A DNA stretch of 64,000 nt from a virus, in the IMG/VR virus record IMGVR_UViG_3300042484_002275, positions 1 through 64,000 of that record; one strand, given 5' to 3'. The position numbers were made by a program, and so were the translations under genes. Numbering within the stretch: the stretch's first letter is position 1; each line of letters starts with the position of its first letter. Below, piece after piece: positions 34,021 through 38,806 of this stretch. A model generated the notes under the pieces. It saw only the letters and a list, made by a program, of their open reading frames with translations. It searched no databases and was not told where the DNA came from.

Positions 34021-34051
34021 TTGGTTCGGAAAGGAAAAGTTCATATATTTA
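34021..34051 (+). promoter_or_regulatory. TTG-N20-TATATTTA promoter
   Basis: TTG 34021-34023 in the descending side of an AACCA/TGGTT hairpin, 20 bases, TATATTTA 34044-34051. Confidence 0.6.
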
Positions 34052-34070
34052 TATATAGAAAGCAATTAAA

Positions 34071-34226
34071 ATGAAAGCACAACAAAACATACATCAATTA
34101 AATCGCACAGCAGAAAGAGCACTGATATTATCAGCCAGTTCGTTATGGAGTGATATTATATTTGAAGGAAGTGTTATTGGCTTTACGTATAATAATCAAC
34201 CGAAACAAGGTGGTACCGAGGTATGA
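34071..34226 (+). CDS. small unknown protein before the tRNA array
   Basis: 51 residues (MKAQQNIHQLNRTAERALIL...), preceded by a promoter and followed by a terminator. No motif recognised. Confidence 0.5.
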   Translation: MKAQQNIHQLNRTAERALILSASSLWSDIIFEGSVIGFTYNNQPKQGGTEV

Positions 34227-34260
34227 TATAGAGATATAACATATAAATTCTAATAAGAAG

Positions 34261-34293
34261 CTCGGATCAAATAAAAAGATTCGAGTTTTTTTT
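34261..34293 (+). terminator. terminator before the tRNA array
   Basis: CTCGGATC / GATTCGAG hairpin (one G-T pair) with an A-rich loop, then eight T. Confidence 0.8.
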
Positions 34294-34303
34294 TACAAAA
34301 GAG

Positions 34304-34334
34304 TTGCTAGAAAGAATAAAAGTTCGTATATTTA
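34304..34334 (+). promoter_or_regulatory. tRNA array promoter 1
   Basis: TTG 34304-34306, 20 bases, TATATTTA 34327-34334, preceded by TTCG; the first tRNA begins 49 bases later. Confidence 0.7.
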
Positions 34335-34382
34335 GGTATAAGAAATAAGAATAAGAGTTCATTGACATATTGGATAAAATTT

Positions 34383-34466
34383 GGAAGGCGGCCGAATGGA
34401 CGAGGAGCTTGTCTTGAAAACAAGTAGCGGGTAACACCGTTGTGGGTTCGATTCCCATGCCTTCCT
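34383..34466 (+). tRNA. tRNA-Ser(UGA)
   Basis: Acceptor GGAAGGC/GCCTTCC, anticodon loop CTTGAAA, T-loop TTCGATT, GG in the D-loop. The 3' CCA is not encoded, as for the other tRNAs here. Confidence 0.88.
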
Positions 34467-34472
34467 CAATAT

Positions 34473-34543
34473 TGCCCGTTCGTATAAAAGTAGTACACAT
34501 GTCTTTGACACATGCGGAGAAGGAGCGTTACCTTCATGGGCAA
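34473..34543 (+). tRNA. tRNA-Gln(UUG), non-canonical T-loop
   Basis: Acceptor TGCCCGT/ATGGGCA, anticodon stem CATGT/ACATG with loop CTTTGAC. The T-stem GAAGG/CCTTC is perfect but its loop is AGCGTTA instead of TTCGANT, and the D-loop TAAAAGTAG lacks GG. It is the only Gln tRNA in the window. Confidence 0.8.
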
Positions 34544-34554
34544 CAAATTAAATT

Positions 34555-34627
34555 TCTAGTAGCGAAGCTAGGTTACATGCCTCACTTGGACTGAGGAGTA
34601 CGCAGGTTCGAATCCTGCCTATTAGAC
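34555..34627 (+). tRNA. tRNA-Pro(UGG)
   Basis: Acceptor TCTAGTA/TATTAGA, anticodon stem CCTCA/TGAGG with loop CTTGGAC, T-loop TTCGAAT, GG in the D-loop. Confidence 0.88.
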
Positions 34628-34631
34628 AATC

Positions 34632-34702
34632 GCCCTCTAGGCTTTAAAGTGAAGCACCTAGCTTTTAACTAGGGTAAGAAGGAGCATTACCTTCAGGGGG
34701 TA
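34632..34702 (+). tRNA. tRNA-Lys(UUU), non-canonical T-loop
   Basis: Acceptor GCCCTCT/AGGGGGT, D-stem GCTT/AAGC with loop TAAAGTG (no GG), anticodon CCTAG/CTAGG with loop CTTTTAA, T-stem GAAGG/CCTTC with loop AGCATTA. Confidence 0.8.
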
Positions 34703-34719
34703 CACGGATGAGATTGTTA

Positions 34720-34757
34720 CTAATTCATAGAACTGCATGGTGTGAGCGTAGAATTAG
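34720..34757 (+). other. hairpin spacer in tRNA array
   Basis: CTAATTC (34720-34726) pairs with GAATTAG (34751-34757), enclosing 24 bases between tRNA-Lys and tRNA-Val. Confidence 0.4.
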
Positions 34758-34761
34758 ATTT

Positions 34762-34832
34762 GCCTCGTTGGCGTAATGGGAGCGTATTTCTTTTACATGG
34801 AAATGGCAGTGGTTCGATTCCACTACGAGGTA
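34762..34832 (+). tRNA. tRNA-Val(UAC)
   Basis: Acceptor GCCTCGT/ACGAGGT, anticodon stem TTTCT/GGAAA with loop TTTACAT, T-arm GTGG-TTCGATT-CCAC. Confidence 0.85.
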
Positions 34833-34833
34833 C

Positions 34834-35029
34834 TAAGTAAGTTAATATGCTGTGAAAGCTTCAATGAGCGCAAGTTGAAGTTAGGTGGGTTCGAGCCCCT
34901 CTACTGTAGTAATAGCCTAAGTCGGAGGCAGCCAAGTAGCAGATAACATATTATAGCCGATTTGGGTTGTGCACCTCGTCCGAGAAGCCCTAATAGTTCC
35001 TAATAGTTCGGTATGGAACAACTTACTTA
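34834..35029 (+). ncRNA. 196-base structured spacer RNA
   Basis: A perfect 10-bp terminal helix TAAGTAAGTT (34834-34843) / AACTTACTTA (35020-35029), with inner AATATG/CATATT and a CTTCAA/TTGAAG hairpin. No ORF and no complete cloverleaf, though one GGTTCGAGCC block is T-arm-like. May be a degenerate tRNA or an independent phage RNA. Confidence 0.45.
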
Positions 35030-35033
35030 AAAT

Positions 35034-35104
35034 GGGGACAACAGGCAAGGTGCCGAGCAGCTCTGTAAAAGCTCACTGGGTAGGTTCGATTCCTACTGGC
35101 CCCA
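35034..35104 (+). tRNA. tRNA-Tyr(GUA)
   Basis: Acceptor GGGGACA/TGGCCCC (one A-G mismatch), anticodon loop CTGTAAA, T-loop TTCGATT. The long variable arm usual for bacterial tRNA-Tyr is missing. Confidence 0.78.
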
Positions 35105-35106
35105 CA

Positions 35107-35143
35107 AAGTCATGGCATCAAATCCCGGTAGGGGTGCTGACTT
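35107..35143 (+). other. hairpin spacer
   Basis: AAGTCA/TGACTT outer helix with GCATC/GGTGC inner helix between tRNA-Tyr and tRNA-Phe. The rest of the gap to 35210 shows no clear structure. Confidence 0.4.
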
Positions 35144-35210
35144 AAAATAAACAACGATGGTGAAAATGGAGTCCTGCAGGCTAACCAGAAGTAACAACGA
35201 GGGGATAATT

Positions 35211-35283
35211 GGGGATTAAGCTAATCTAGTGAAAGCGCTAGCCTGAAGAGTTAGAGAGATCGGAGCGTAACCGATAGTCCCCA
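35211..35283 (+). tRNA. tRNA-Phe(GAA), non-canonical T-loop
   Basis: Acceptor GGGGATT/AGTCCCC, anticodon stem CTAGC/GTTAG with loop CTGAAGA, T-stem ATCGG/CCGAT with loop AGCGTAA. D-loop AATCTAGTGAA has no GG. Only Phe tRNA present. Confidence 0.8.
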
Positions 35284-35289
35284 CAATAT

Positions 35290-35364
35290 TGGTCTGAAGC
35301 TTAAGAGGTATACAGCGGAGGTTTGTTAAACCTAGGATAGCAGGTTCGAGTCCTGTCAGACCAG
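35290..35364 (+). tRNA. tRNA-Asn(GUU)
   Basis: Acceptor TGGTCTG/CAGACCA perfect, anticodon loop TTGTTAA, T-loop TTCGAGT, GG in the D-loop. Confidence 0.87.
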
Positions 35365-35366
35365 CA

Positions 35367-35426
35367 AAACTACTGAAATTGAATGACACGAGCTTCATAC
35401 GTTCGAAAGGAGTCATGCAGTAGTTT
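35367..35426 (+). ncRNA. 60-base hairpin RNA spacer
   Basis: AAACTACTG (35367-35375) pairs perfectly with CAGTAGTTT (35418-35426), with an inner ATGAC/GTCAT helix. It sits precisely between two tRNA genes. Confidence 0.45.
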
Positions 35427-35431
35427 AAAAT

Positions 35432-35585
35432 GTTCGTATAGATGTGCTGTGGATACGCAGGGAACACATCGAGTGGGTTAATGATGGTAGTAGGTACACA
35501 ACACTCCTTAATACTAGGATTGGAGCGAAGGGTTGATGCATACTGCAGGTAATTAACAAGACTGGTTCGATTCCAGTTACGGGCG
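35432..35585 (+). tRNA. interrupted or expanded tRNA, identity unclear
   Basis: The 3' end ACTGG-TTCGATT-CCAGT followed by TACGGGC is a perfect T-arm plus acceptor strand. The best 5' partner is GTTCGTA at 35432 (7 pairs, two G-T), giving 154 bases, about twice a tRNA. GATGTG/CACATC and GAGTG/CACTC helices lie between. It looks like a tRNA with about 80 inserted bases, or a remnant T-arm fused to a structured spacer. The anticodon cannot be read safely. Confidence 0.4.
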
Positions 35586-35590
35586 CAATT

Positions 35591-35662
35591 TCTCCTATAG
35601 TAGAATGGTTAGCACACATCTCTGATAAGGATGAAATGGAAGTTCAATTCTTCCTAGGAGTA
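35591..35662 (+). tRNA. tRNA-Ile(GAU)
   Basis: CTCCTA/TAGGAG acceptor (T1-T72 unpaired), anticodon stem CATCT/GGATG with loop CTGATAA, T-arm GGAAG-TTCAATT-CTTCC. Confidence 0.82.
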
Positions 35663-35664
35663 CA

Positions 35665-35770
35665 AAAGTTACCACGCTTGTTCCGTCAGTGGTTGTAAAG
35701 TCGAATCAATAAACGGAACCCCAAATGGAGGTCTTGCCTTAGTAGACTAAAGATTCTAAACGACAACTTT
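35665..35770 (+). ncRNA. 106-base structured spacer RNA
   Basis: AAAGTT/AACTTT terminal helix, GTTCCGT (35680-35686) with ACGGAAC (35713-35719), and a CTTAGT/ACTAAAG hairpin. Lies between tRNA-Ile and tRNA-Ser(GCU). Confidence 0.4.
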
Positions 35771-35774
35771 AAAT

Positions 35775-35857
35775 GGAAAGTAAATCAACTAGGAGTTGAG
35801 ACCGCTTGCTAAGCGTATCGTGCCTTCGGGCATGGGGTTCGATACCTCTACTTTCCT
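35775..35857 (+). tRNA. tRNA-Ser(GCU)
   Basis: Acceptor GGAAAGT/ACTTTCC, anticodon loop TTGCTAA, long variable arm TGCC-TTCG-GGCA as expected for Ser, T-loop TTCGATA. The anticodon stem is weak (three pairs). Confidence 0.8.
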
Positions 35858-35870
35858 CTTTAAAAACCTG

Positions 35871-35994
35871 GTCCCTGTCCTCATAAAGTGTTTAAGGAAC
35901 ACAGGAGTTGAATGTGCATTCGGGGCGGATAGTGGTGGGACACTGATAAATAAAATCTTAAGCACAAAGATAAGTTAACGGGTTCTTATCAACT
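35871..35994 (+). other. structured spacer region
   Basis: GTCCC (35871) / GGGAC (35937), a GTGTT/AACAC hairpin and a GATAAG/CTTATC hairpin lie between two tRNAs; no ORF or cloverleaf is convincing. Confidence 0.3.
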
Positions 35995-36063
35995 ACCGAC
36001 TTGATCTAGGATCGAAAATATCTCATAAGTATTTTCAGACAAGAGCGTAACTTGTAGTCGGTA
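35995..36063 (+). tRNA. tRNA with CAU anticodon (Met or Ile2), non-canonical T-loop
   Basis: Acceptor ACCGACT/AGTCGGT perfect, anticodon stem AATAT/GTATT (extendable to eight pairs) with loop CTCATAA, T-stem ACAAG/CTTGT with loop AGCGTAA. The D-arm is reduced to GATC-TAG-GATC, a three-base loop. One of three CAU tRNAs. Confidence 0.75.
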
Positions 36064-36067
36064 CAAA

Positions 36068-36144
36068 GCTAAAGTGGTGAAATTGGTAAACACTCCCATC
36101 GAGAGATGGTGCGGATTTTGTAGGTTCGAGTCCTACCTTTAGTG
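36068..36144 (+). tRNA. tRNA-Leu, probable GAG anticodon
   Basis: The Leu-like 5' half (GCTAAAGTGGTGAAATTGG) and T-arm GTAGG-TTCGAGT-CCTAC are clear. The anticodon arm CCCATCGAGAGATGG can form CCAT/ATGG around CGAGAG, a six-base loop, so GAG is the likely but not certain anticodon. Confidence 0.7.
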
Positions 36145-36149
36145 TATAT

Positions 36150-36221
36150 GGTGTTTCTAGCTTAATCGGTAAAGTGCTTCACTGTGAATGAAGAGAACAG
36201 GGTTCGAAACCCGGAAACACA
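36150..36221 (+). tRNA. tRNA-His(GUG)
   Basis: Acceptor GTGTTTC/GAAACAC with an extra 5' G at 36150 as tRNA-His needs, anticodon stem CTTCA/TGAAG with loop CTGTGAA, T-loop TTCGAAA. Confidence 0.87.
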
Positions 36222-36316
36222 CGACGACGCCCAAAGGACGATCGACCTGGCCAGAGACTAGTTCTTGCAAACTCAATGCCTAAAGTTGAGCGGCCAATCT
36301 ATGGGATTGGCTTTAC
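36222..36316 (+). other. structured spacer with two hairpins
   Basis: CTCAA/TTGAG hairpin near 36271-36290 and a perfect 7-bp GCCAATC (36293-36299) / GATTGGC (36305-36311) hairpin precede tRNA-Leu(UAA). Confidence 0.35.
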
Positions 36317-36389
36317 ATCCCTGTGGTGAAACGGTAAACACAACGAGTTTAAGCCTCGTAAGCTGCAGGTTCGACTCCTGTCAGGGATA
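36317..36389 (+). tRNA. tRNA-Leu(UAA)
   Basis: Acceptor ATCCCTG/CAGGGAT, anticodon stem ACGAG/CTCGT with loop TTTAAGC, T-loop TTCGACT. The variable loop is only about five bases, unusual for Leu. Confidence 0.85.
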
Positions 36390-36394
36390 CAAAT

Positions 36395-36467
36395 GGTCTT
36401 GTAGCATAAATGGAAATGCACTTGAATACGAATCAAGAGATTGTAGGCTCGAATCCTACCAGGACTT
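36395..36467 (+). tRNA. tRNA-Arg(ACG)
   Basis: Acceptor GGTCTTG/CAGGACT, anticodon stem CTTGA/TCAAG with loop ATACGAA, T-stem GTAGG/CCTAC with loop CTCGAAT (CTC in place of TTC). Confidence 0.83.
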
Positions 36468-36472
36468 CAATT

Positions 36473-36544
36473 GCCCTATTAGTTAAACGGATATAACGAA
36501 TCTCTTCTAAAGATTAATTCTAGGTTCGATTCCTGGATGGGGTA
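36473..36544 (+). tRNA. tRNA-Arg(UCU)
   Basis: Acceptor GCCCTAT/ATGGGGT, anticodon stem AATCT/AGATT with loop CTTCTAA, T-loop TTCGATT. Confidence 0.87.
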
Positions 36545-36551
36545 CAAAAAA

Positions 36552-36603
36552 ATCGTATTGGAAGAAAGTTTGATCAACTTTCGTAGGTTAAGCGATATCC
36601 TAC
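36552..36603 (+). other. hairpin spacer
   Basis: GAAAGTT (36564-36570) / AACTTTC (36576-36582) perfect hairpin, framed by ATCG/CGAT and followed by GTAGG/CCTAC; between tRNA-Arg and tRNA-Trp. Confidence 0.4.
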
Positions 36604-36607
36604 AAAT

Positions 36608-36678
36608 GCAGGTCACAGACAAGGTGTCGGTACGGTCTCCAAAACTGCTACGGGTAAGTTCGATTCTTACGGTCTGCG
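36608..36678 (+). tRNA. tRNA-Trp(CCA)
   Basis: Acceptor GCAGGTC/GGTCTGC, anticodon loop CTCCAAA, T-arm GTAAG-TTCGATT-CTTAC. Confidence 0.86.
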
Positions 36679-36710
36679 CAAAATAAATTGTTTCATTTAA
36701 AATTAAAATC

Positions 36711-37217
36711 ATGAGTAAGTACCAAAGAACACTGGTAATTGATTCAAGCTTTATGGCAAGATCTATTATCTCTACCGAAAGAGCTTTCGTGATTTCGTAT
36801 AAGGGTAATGCAGAAGTTATAGCTGAACATCCAGAAACATTCGGATTAGTAAATCCGGATTTAAAAATTAATAAACCTTCAATCATTAGGGTTTACAAAT
36901 ACGTAAAACAAGACATTCAAAAAGTTCCTCTAACAAGAGAGAACATTTATCGAAGAGATAATTACGAATGTGTTTATTGTGGATCAAGTTACTTGAAGTC
37001 ACTAACACTTGACCATGTCATCCCACAATCAAAAGGTGGAGCAAATGCTTGGGATAATTTAGTAACAGCATGTAGAACTTGCAATTCAGAAAAAGCAGAT
37101 TTAACTCTTGAGGAATATGGTAAAGACATAGTAGAACCAAAAAGACCTCATTATCTAATGCTTATGAAACAGTTAACATACATTCCAAAAGAATGGGAAA
37201 CATTTTTATTTTTCTAG
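36711..37217 (+). CDS. HNH endonuclease within the tRNA array
   Basis: 168 residues. The C-terminal half carries a typical HNH domain: NIYRRDNYECVYCGSS (first CxxC), LTLDHVIPQSKGGANAWDNL (HNH core) and ACRTCNSEK (second CxxC). The N-terminal 85 residues are unassigned. It is a stand-alone gene between two tRNA blocks, a usual position for homing-type endonucleases that mobilise tRNA regions; it may also be a Bacteroidetes-type HNH without homing activity. Confidence 0.85.
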   Translation: MSKYQRTLVIDSSFMARSIISTERAFVISYKGNAEVIAEHPETFGLVNPDLKINKPSIIRVYKYVKQDIQKVPLTRENIYRRDNYECVYCGSSYLKSLTLDHVIPQSKGGANAWDNLVTACRTCNSEKADLTLEEYGKDIVEPKRPHYLMLMKQLTYIPKEWETFLFF

Positions 37218-37226
37218 TAAAAAAAG

Positions 37227-37257
37227 TTGCTAGAAAGAAATAAAGTTCGTATCTTTA
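37227..37257 (+). promoter_or_regulatory. tRNA array promoter 2
   Basis: TTG 37227-37229, 20 bases, TATCTTTA 37250-37257, preceded by TTCG. Restarts transcription after the HNH gene. Confidence 0.68.
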
Positions 37258-37273
37258 AGTATAAGAAAGAAAC

Positions 37274-37335
37274 ATCACCTACTACGTAACGCACGATCGA
37301 CGACACGTACTGTCTGGCAGGTCAGGCTAGGTGAT
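37274..37335 (+). ncRNA. 62-base structured spacer RNA
   Basis: Perfect 8-bp terminal helix ATCACCTA (37274-37281) / TAGGTGAT (37328-37335), ending five bases before tRNA-Cys. Confidence 0.42.
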
Positions 37336-37339
37336 AAAT

Positions 37340-37409
37340 GGGCAGGGTGGTCTTGGAGGCCGGTGGCATTGCAACAGCTACAGACAGAGTTCGATTCTCT
37401 GCTTGCCCT
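37340..37409 (+). tRNA. tRNA-Cys(GCA)
   Basis: Acceptor GGGCAGG/CTTGCCC, anticodon loop TTGCAAC, T-arm CAGAG-TTCGATT-CTCTG. Confidence 0.82.
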
Positions 37410-37423
37410 CATTGAAGGTTCGA

Positions 37424-37468
37424 CCCTCTACCATCTTGTATTACACCTACAGATGGATATCGAGAGGG
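37424..37468 (+). other. nested hairpin spacer
   Basis: CCCTCT (37424-37429) / AGAGGG (37463-37468) outer and CCATCT (37431-37436) / AGATGG (37451-37456) inner helices. An ACCGC/GCGGT hairpin follows before tRNA-Leu(UAG). Confidence 0.45.
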
Positions 37469-37505
37469 AGCTACCGATTGATAAGTGACCGCACATGCGG
37501 TAAAT

Positions 37506-37578
37506 GCCCGAGTGGTGGAACGGTAGACACGCTAGTCTTAGGAACTAGATACTGAGGGTTCGAATCCCTCCTTGGGTA
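37506..37578 (+). tRNA. tRNA-Leu(UAG)
   Basis: Acceptor GCCCGAG/CTTGGGT, anticodon stem CTAGT/ACTAG with loop CTTAGGA, T-arm GAGGG-TTCGAAT-CCCTC; short variable loop. Confidence 0.86.
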
Positions 37579-37583
37579 CGATA

Positions 37584-37649
37584 GTAGGACCGGGTTACCG
37601 GATATGGGTTCCTTAATTGGACAGAAGGACTGGAGTCCTAGTCGCCTAC
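37584..37649 (+). other. cloverleaf-like spacer RNA
   Basis: GTAGG/CCTAC terminal helix enclosing CCGG-GTTA-CCGG and AGGAC-TGGA-GTCCT hairpins. Loops do not match any tRNA consensus. Confidence 0.35.
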
Positions 37650-37657
37650 AAAATAAA

Positions 37658-37726
37658 ATTAGAGTTCGCTTATAGTAAAGCAGCAGGGGCTAACCTGCAG
37701 AAGGGATTCCAACACCCACTCTAATT
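37658..37726 (+). ncRNA. tRNA-sized cloverleaf RNA, non-canonical
   Basis: Acceptor ATTAGAG/CTCTAAT inside a 10-bp helix, D-arm GCTT-ATAGTA-AAGC (no GG), anticodon arm GCAGG-GGCTAA-CCTGC with a six-base loop, T-arm with loop TTCCAAC flanked by A-A mismatches. Full cloverleaf geometry, but no U33 and a short anticodon loop, so it may be a degenerate or specialised tRNA. Confidence 0.45.
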
Positions 37727-37731
37727 TACTT

Positions 37732-37805
37732 GCTCTCGACGCACAAATGGTGGTGCACCGGATTTGTAACCCGGAATAGAGCCAGTTCGATCCTGGCCGA
37801 GAGCT
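37732..37805 (+). tRNA. tRNA-Thr(UGU)
   Basis: Acceptor GCTCTCG/CGAGAGC perfect, anticodon loop TTTGTAA, T-arm GCCAG-TTCGATC-CTGGC. Confidence 0.87.
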
Positions 37806-37813
37806 CAATAAAT

Positions 37814-37886
37814 GCGAATGTCGTATAACGGCTCATTACTCTTGACTTCCAATCAAGGAATGAGGGTTCGATTCCCTCCATTCGCT
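37814..37886 (+). tRNA. tRNA-Gly(UCC)
   Basis: Acceptor GCGAATG/CATTCGC perfect, anticodon stem CTTGA/TCAAG with loop CTTCCAA, T-loop TTCGATT. Confidence 0.9.
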
Positions 37887-37892
37887 CAAAAT

Positions 37893-37964
37893 GGCCCTAT
37901 CGTCTATCGGTTAGGACACATGGTTTTCATCCATGAAAGTCGGGTTCGACTCCCGGTGGGGCTA
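37893..37964 (+). tRNA. tRNA-Glu(UUC)
   Basis: Acceptor GGCCCTA/TGGGGCT, anticodon stem CATGG/CCATG with loop TTTTCAT, T-loop TTCGACT. Confidence 0.9.
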
Positions 37965-37969
37965 CAATT

Positions 37970-38041
37970 GGGGCTATAGTATAACGGCTATTACAATGGT
38001 TTTGCAAATCATAAATTGGAGTTCGATTCTCCATAGCTCCA
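37970..38041 (+). tRNA. tRNA-Ala(UGC)
   Basis: Acceptor GGGGCTA/TAGCTCC, anticodon loop TTTGCAA, T-arm TGGAG-TTCGATT-CTCCA. Confidence 0.9.
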
Positions 38042-38046
38042 CAAAA

Positions 38047-38118
38047 GGTCTATTCGTTCAACGGCTAGGACACTACCCTGTCACGGTAGGGATGAGAGTT
38101 CGATTCTCTCATAGACCG
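38047..38118 (+). tRNA. tRNA-Asp(GUC)
   Basis: Acceptor GGTCTAT/ATAGACC perfect, anticodon stem CTACC/GGTAG with loop CTGTCAC, T-loop TTCGATT. Confidence 0.92.
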
Positions 38119-38124
38119 CTATAT

Positions 38125-38198
38125 CGCGAGTTGGTAGAAGATGGTATCTCGCTAGGCTCATAACCTAGAGGTCGGGGGTTCGAATCCCTCACTCGCTA
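38125..38198 (+). tRNA. initiator tRNA-fMet(CAU)
   Basis: C1 faces T72 (unpaired, the initiator hallmark), then GCGAGT/ACTCGC. Anticodon stem CTAGG/CCTAG with loop CTCATAA, followed by AGGTC as in bacterial initiators; T-loop TTCGAAT. The anticodon stem has two rather than three G-C pairs next to the loop. Confidence 0.82.
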
Positions 38199-38203
38199 CT
38201 AAT

Positions 38204-38278
38204 GTCCTTTTAGCTCAGCCCGGTTAGAGCAGCTCGCTCATAACGAGAAGGTCACAGGTTCGAATCCTGTATAGGACA
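38204..38278 (+). tRNA. tRNA-Met(CAU) elongator or tRNA-Ile2
   Basis: Acceptor GTCCTTT/ATAGGAC (one T-T mismatch), canonical D-arm with GG, anticodon loop CTCATAA, T-loop TTCGAAT. If lysidine is added it would read AUA as Ile. Confidence 0.85.
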
Positions 38279-38308
38279 CAAAAATTTTATCCAATAAAAA
38301 TAAAAGTT

Positions 38309-38749
38309 ATGAGAAGAGAGCCTGATTTTAAAGACTTAAATTACCAATTGGGAATGTATGTTGGAGAACATATTACGTTTAAATATCTTCCAGTACTATC
38401 TACAGATGCACTAAGAACAAATACAATAGTACCAGTATCTGAAGAAGATGCTGAAAGACATAGAATTGTAGATGATACGCTATACAGTTGCAAAACAGAC
38501 AGGCAAAAAAAGTTCGCAGTCTATAAAGCTCTAAACAATGAACTTGCTAGAAAATATCTCTCAGAAAAATTAGATTGCATAGTACCTAAAGTCTATCCAA
38601 CAGATATGGATAAATTTAAAGAAGGACTAATGGATCAGTTATGGGATACAGATTTATCTCATTATCTTCCAGAAGATGACTTCTATCAAGTGGGACATGA
38701 AATGGGTTGGGCAGATCATATTATACTTACTTTAAAAATAAATGATTAA
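38309..38749 (+). CDS. unknown 146-residue protein
   Basis: Soluble, acidic, largely helical protein (MRREPDFKDLNYQLGMYVG; PEDDFYQVGHEMGWADHII). First gene after the tRNA array, 30 bases downstream, so possibly co-transcribed with it. No family recognised. Confidence 0.5.
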   Translation: MRREPDFKDLNYQLGMYVGEHITFKYLPVLSTDALRTNTIVPVSEEDAERHRIVDDTLYSCKTDRQKKFAVYKALNNELARKYLSEKLDCIVPKVYPTDMDKFKEGLMDQLWDTDLSHYLPEDDFYQVGHEMGWADHIILTLKIND

Positions 38750-38753
38750 AAGT

Positions 38754-38784
38754 TTGGATATTAAAAATATTGTTCGTATATTAA
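38754..38784 (+). promoter_or_regulatory. TTG-N20-TATATTAA promoter
   Basis: TTG 38754-38756, 20 bases, TATATTAA 38777-38784, preceded by TTCG; drives the 38807 gene. Confidence 0.62.
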
Positions 38785-38806
38785 ATAAAAATAAAAGATC
38801 ATAGTT

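Noticed and set aside
35432-35585. Group I intron in a tRNA
   Set aside because: The inserted part is too short for the P3-P9 core and lacks recognisable P, Q, R and S elements.
36265-36486. Open frames across the tRNA array (also 35796-35978, 37331-37555, 37933-38163)
   Set aside because: They run through well-formed tRNA cloverleafs.
37688-37693. Amber suppressor tRNA (CUA)
   Set aside because: The loop has six bases and no U33, and TAG is used as an ordinary stop throughout.
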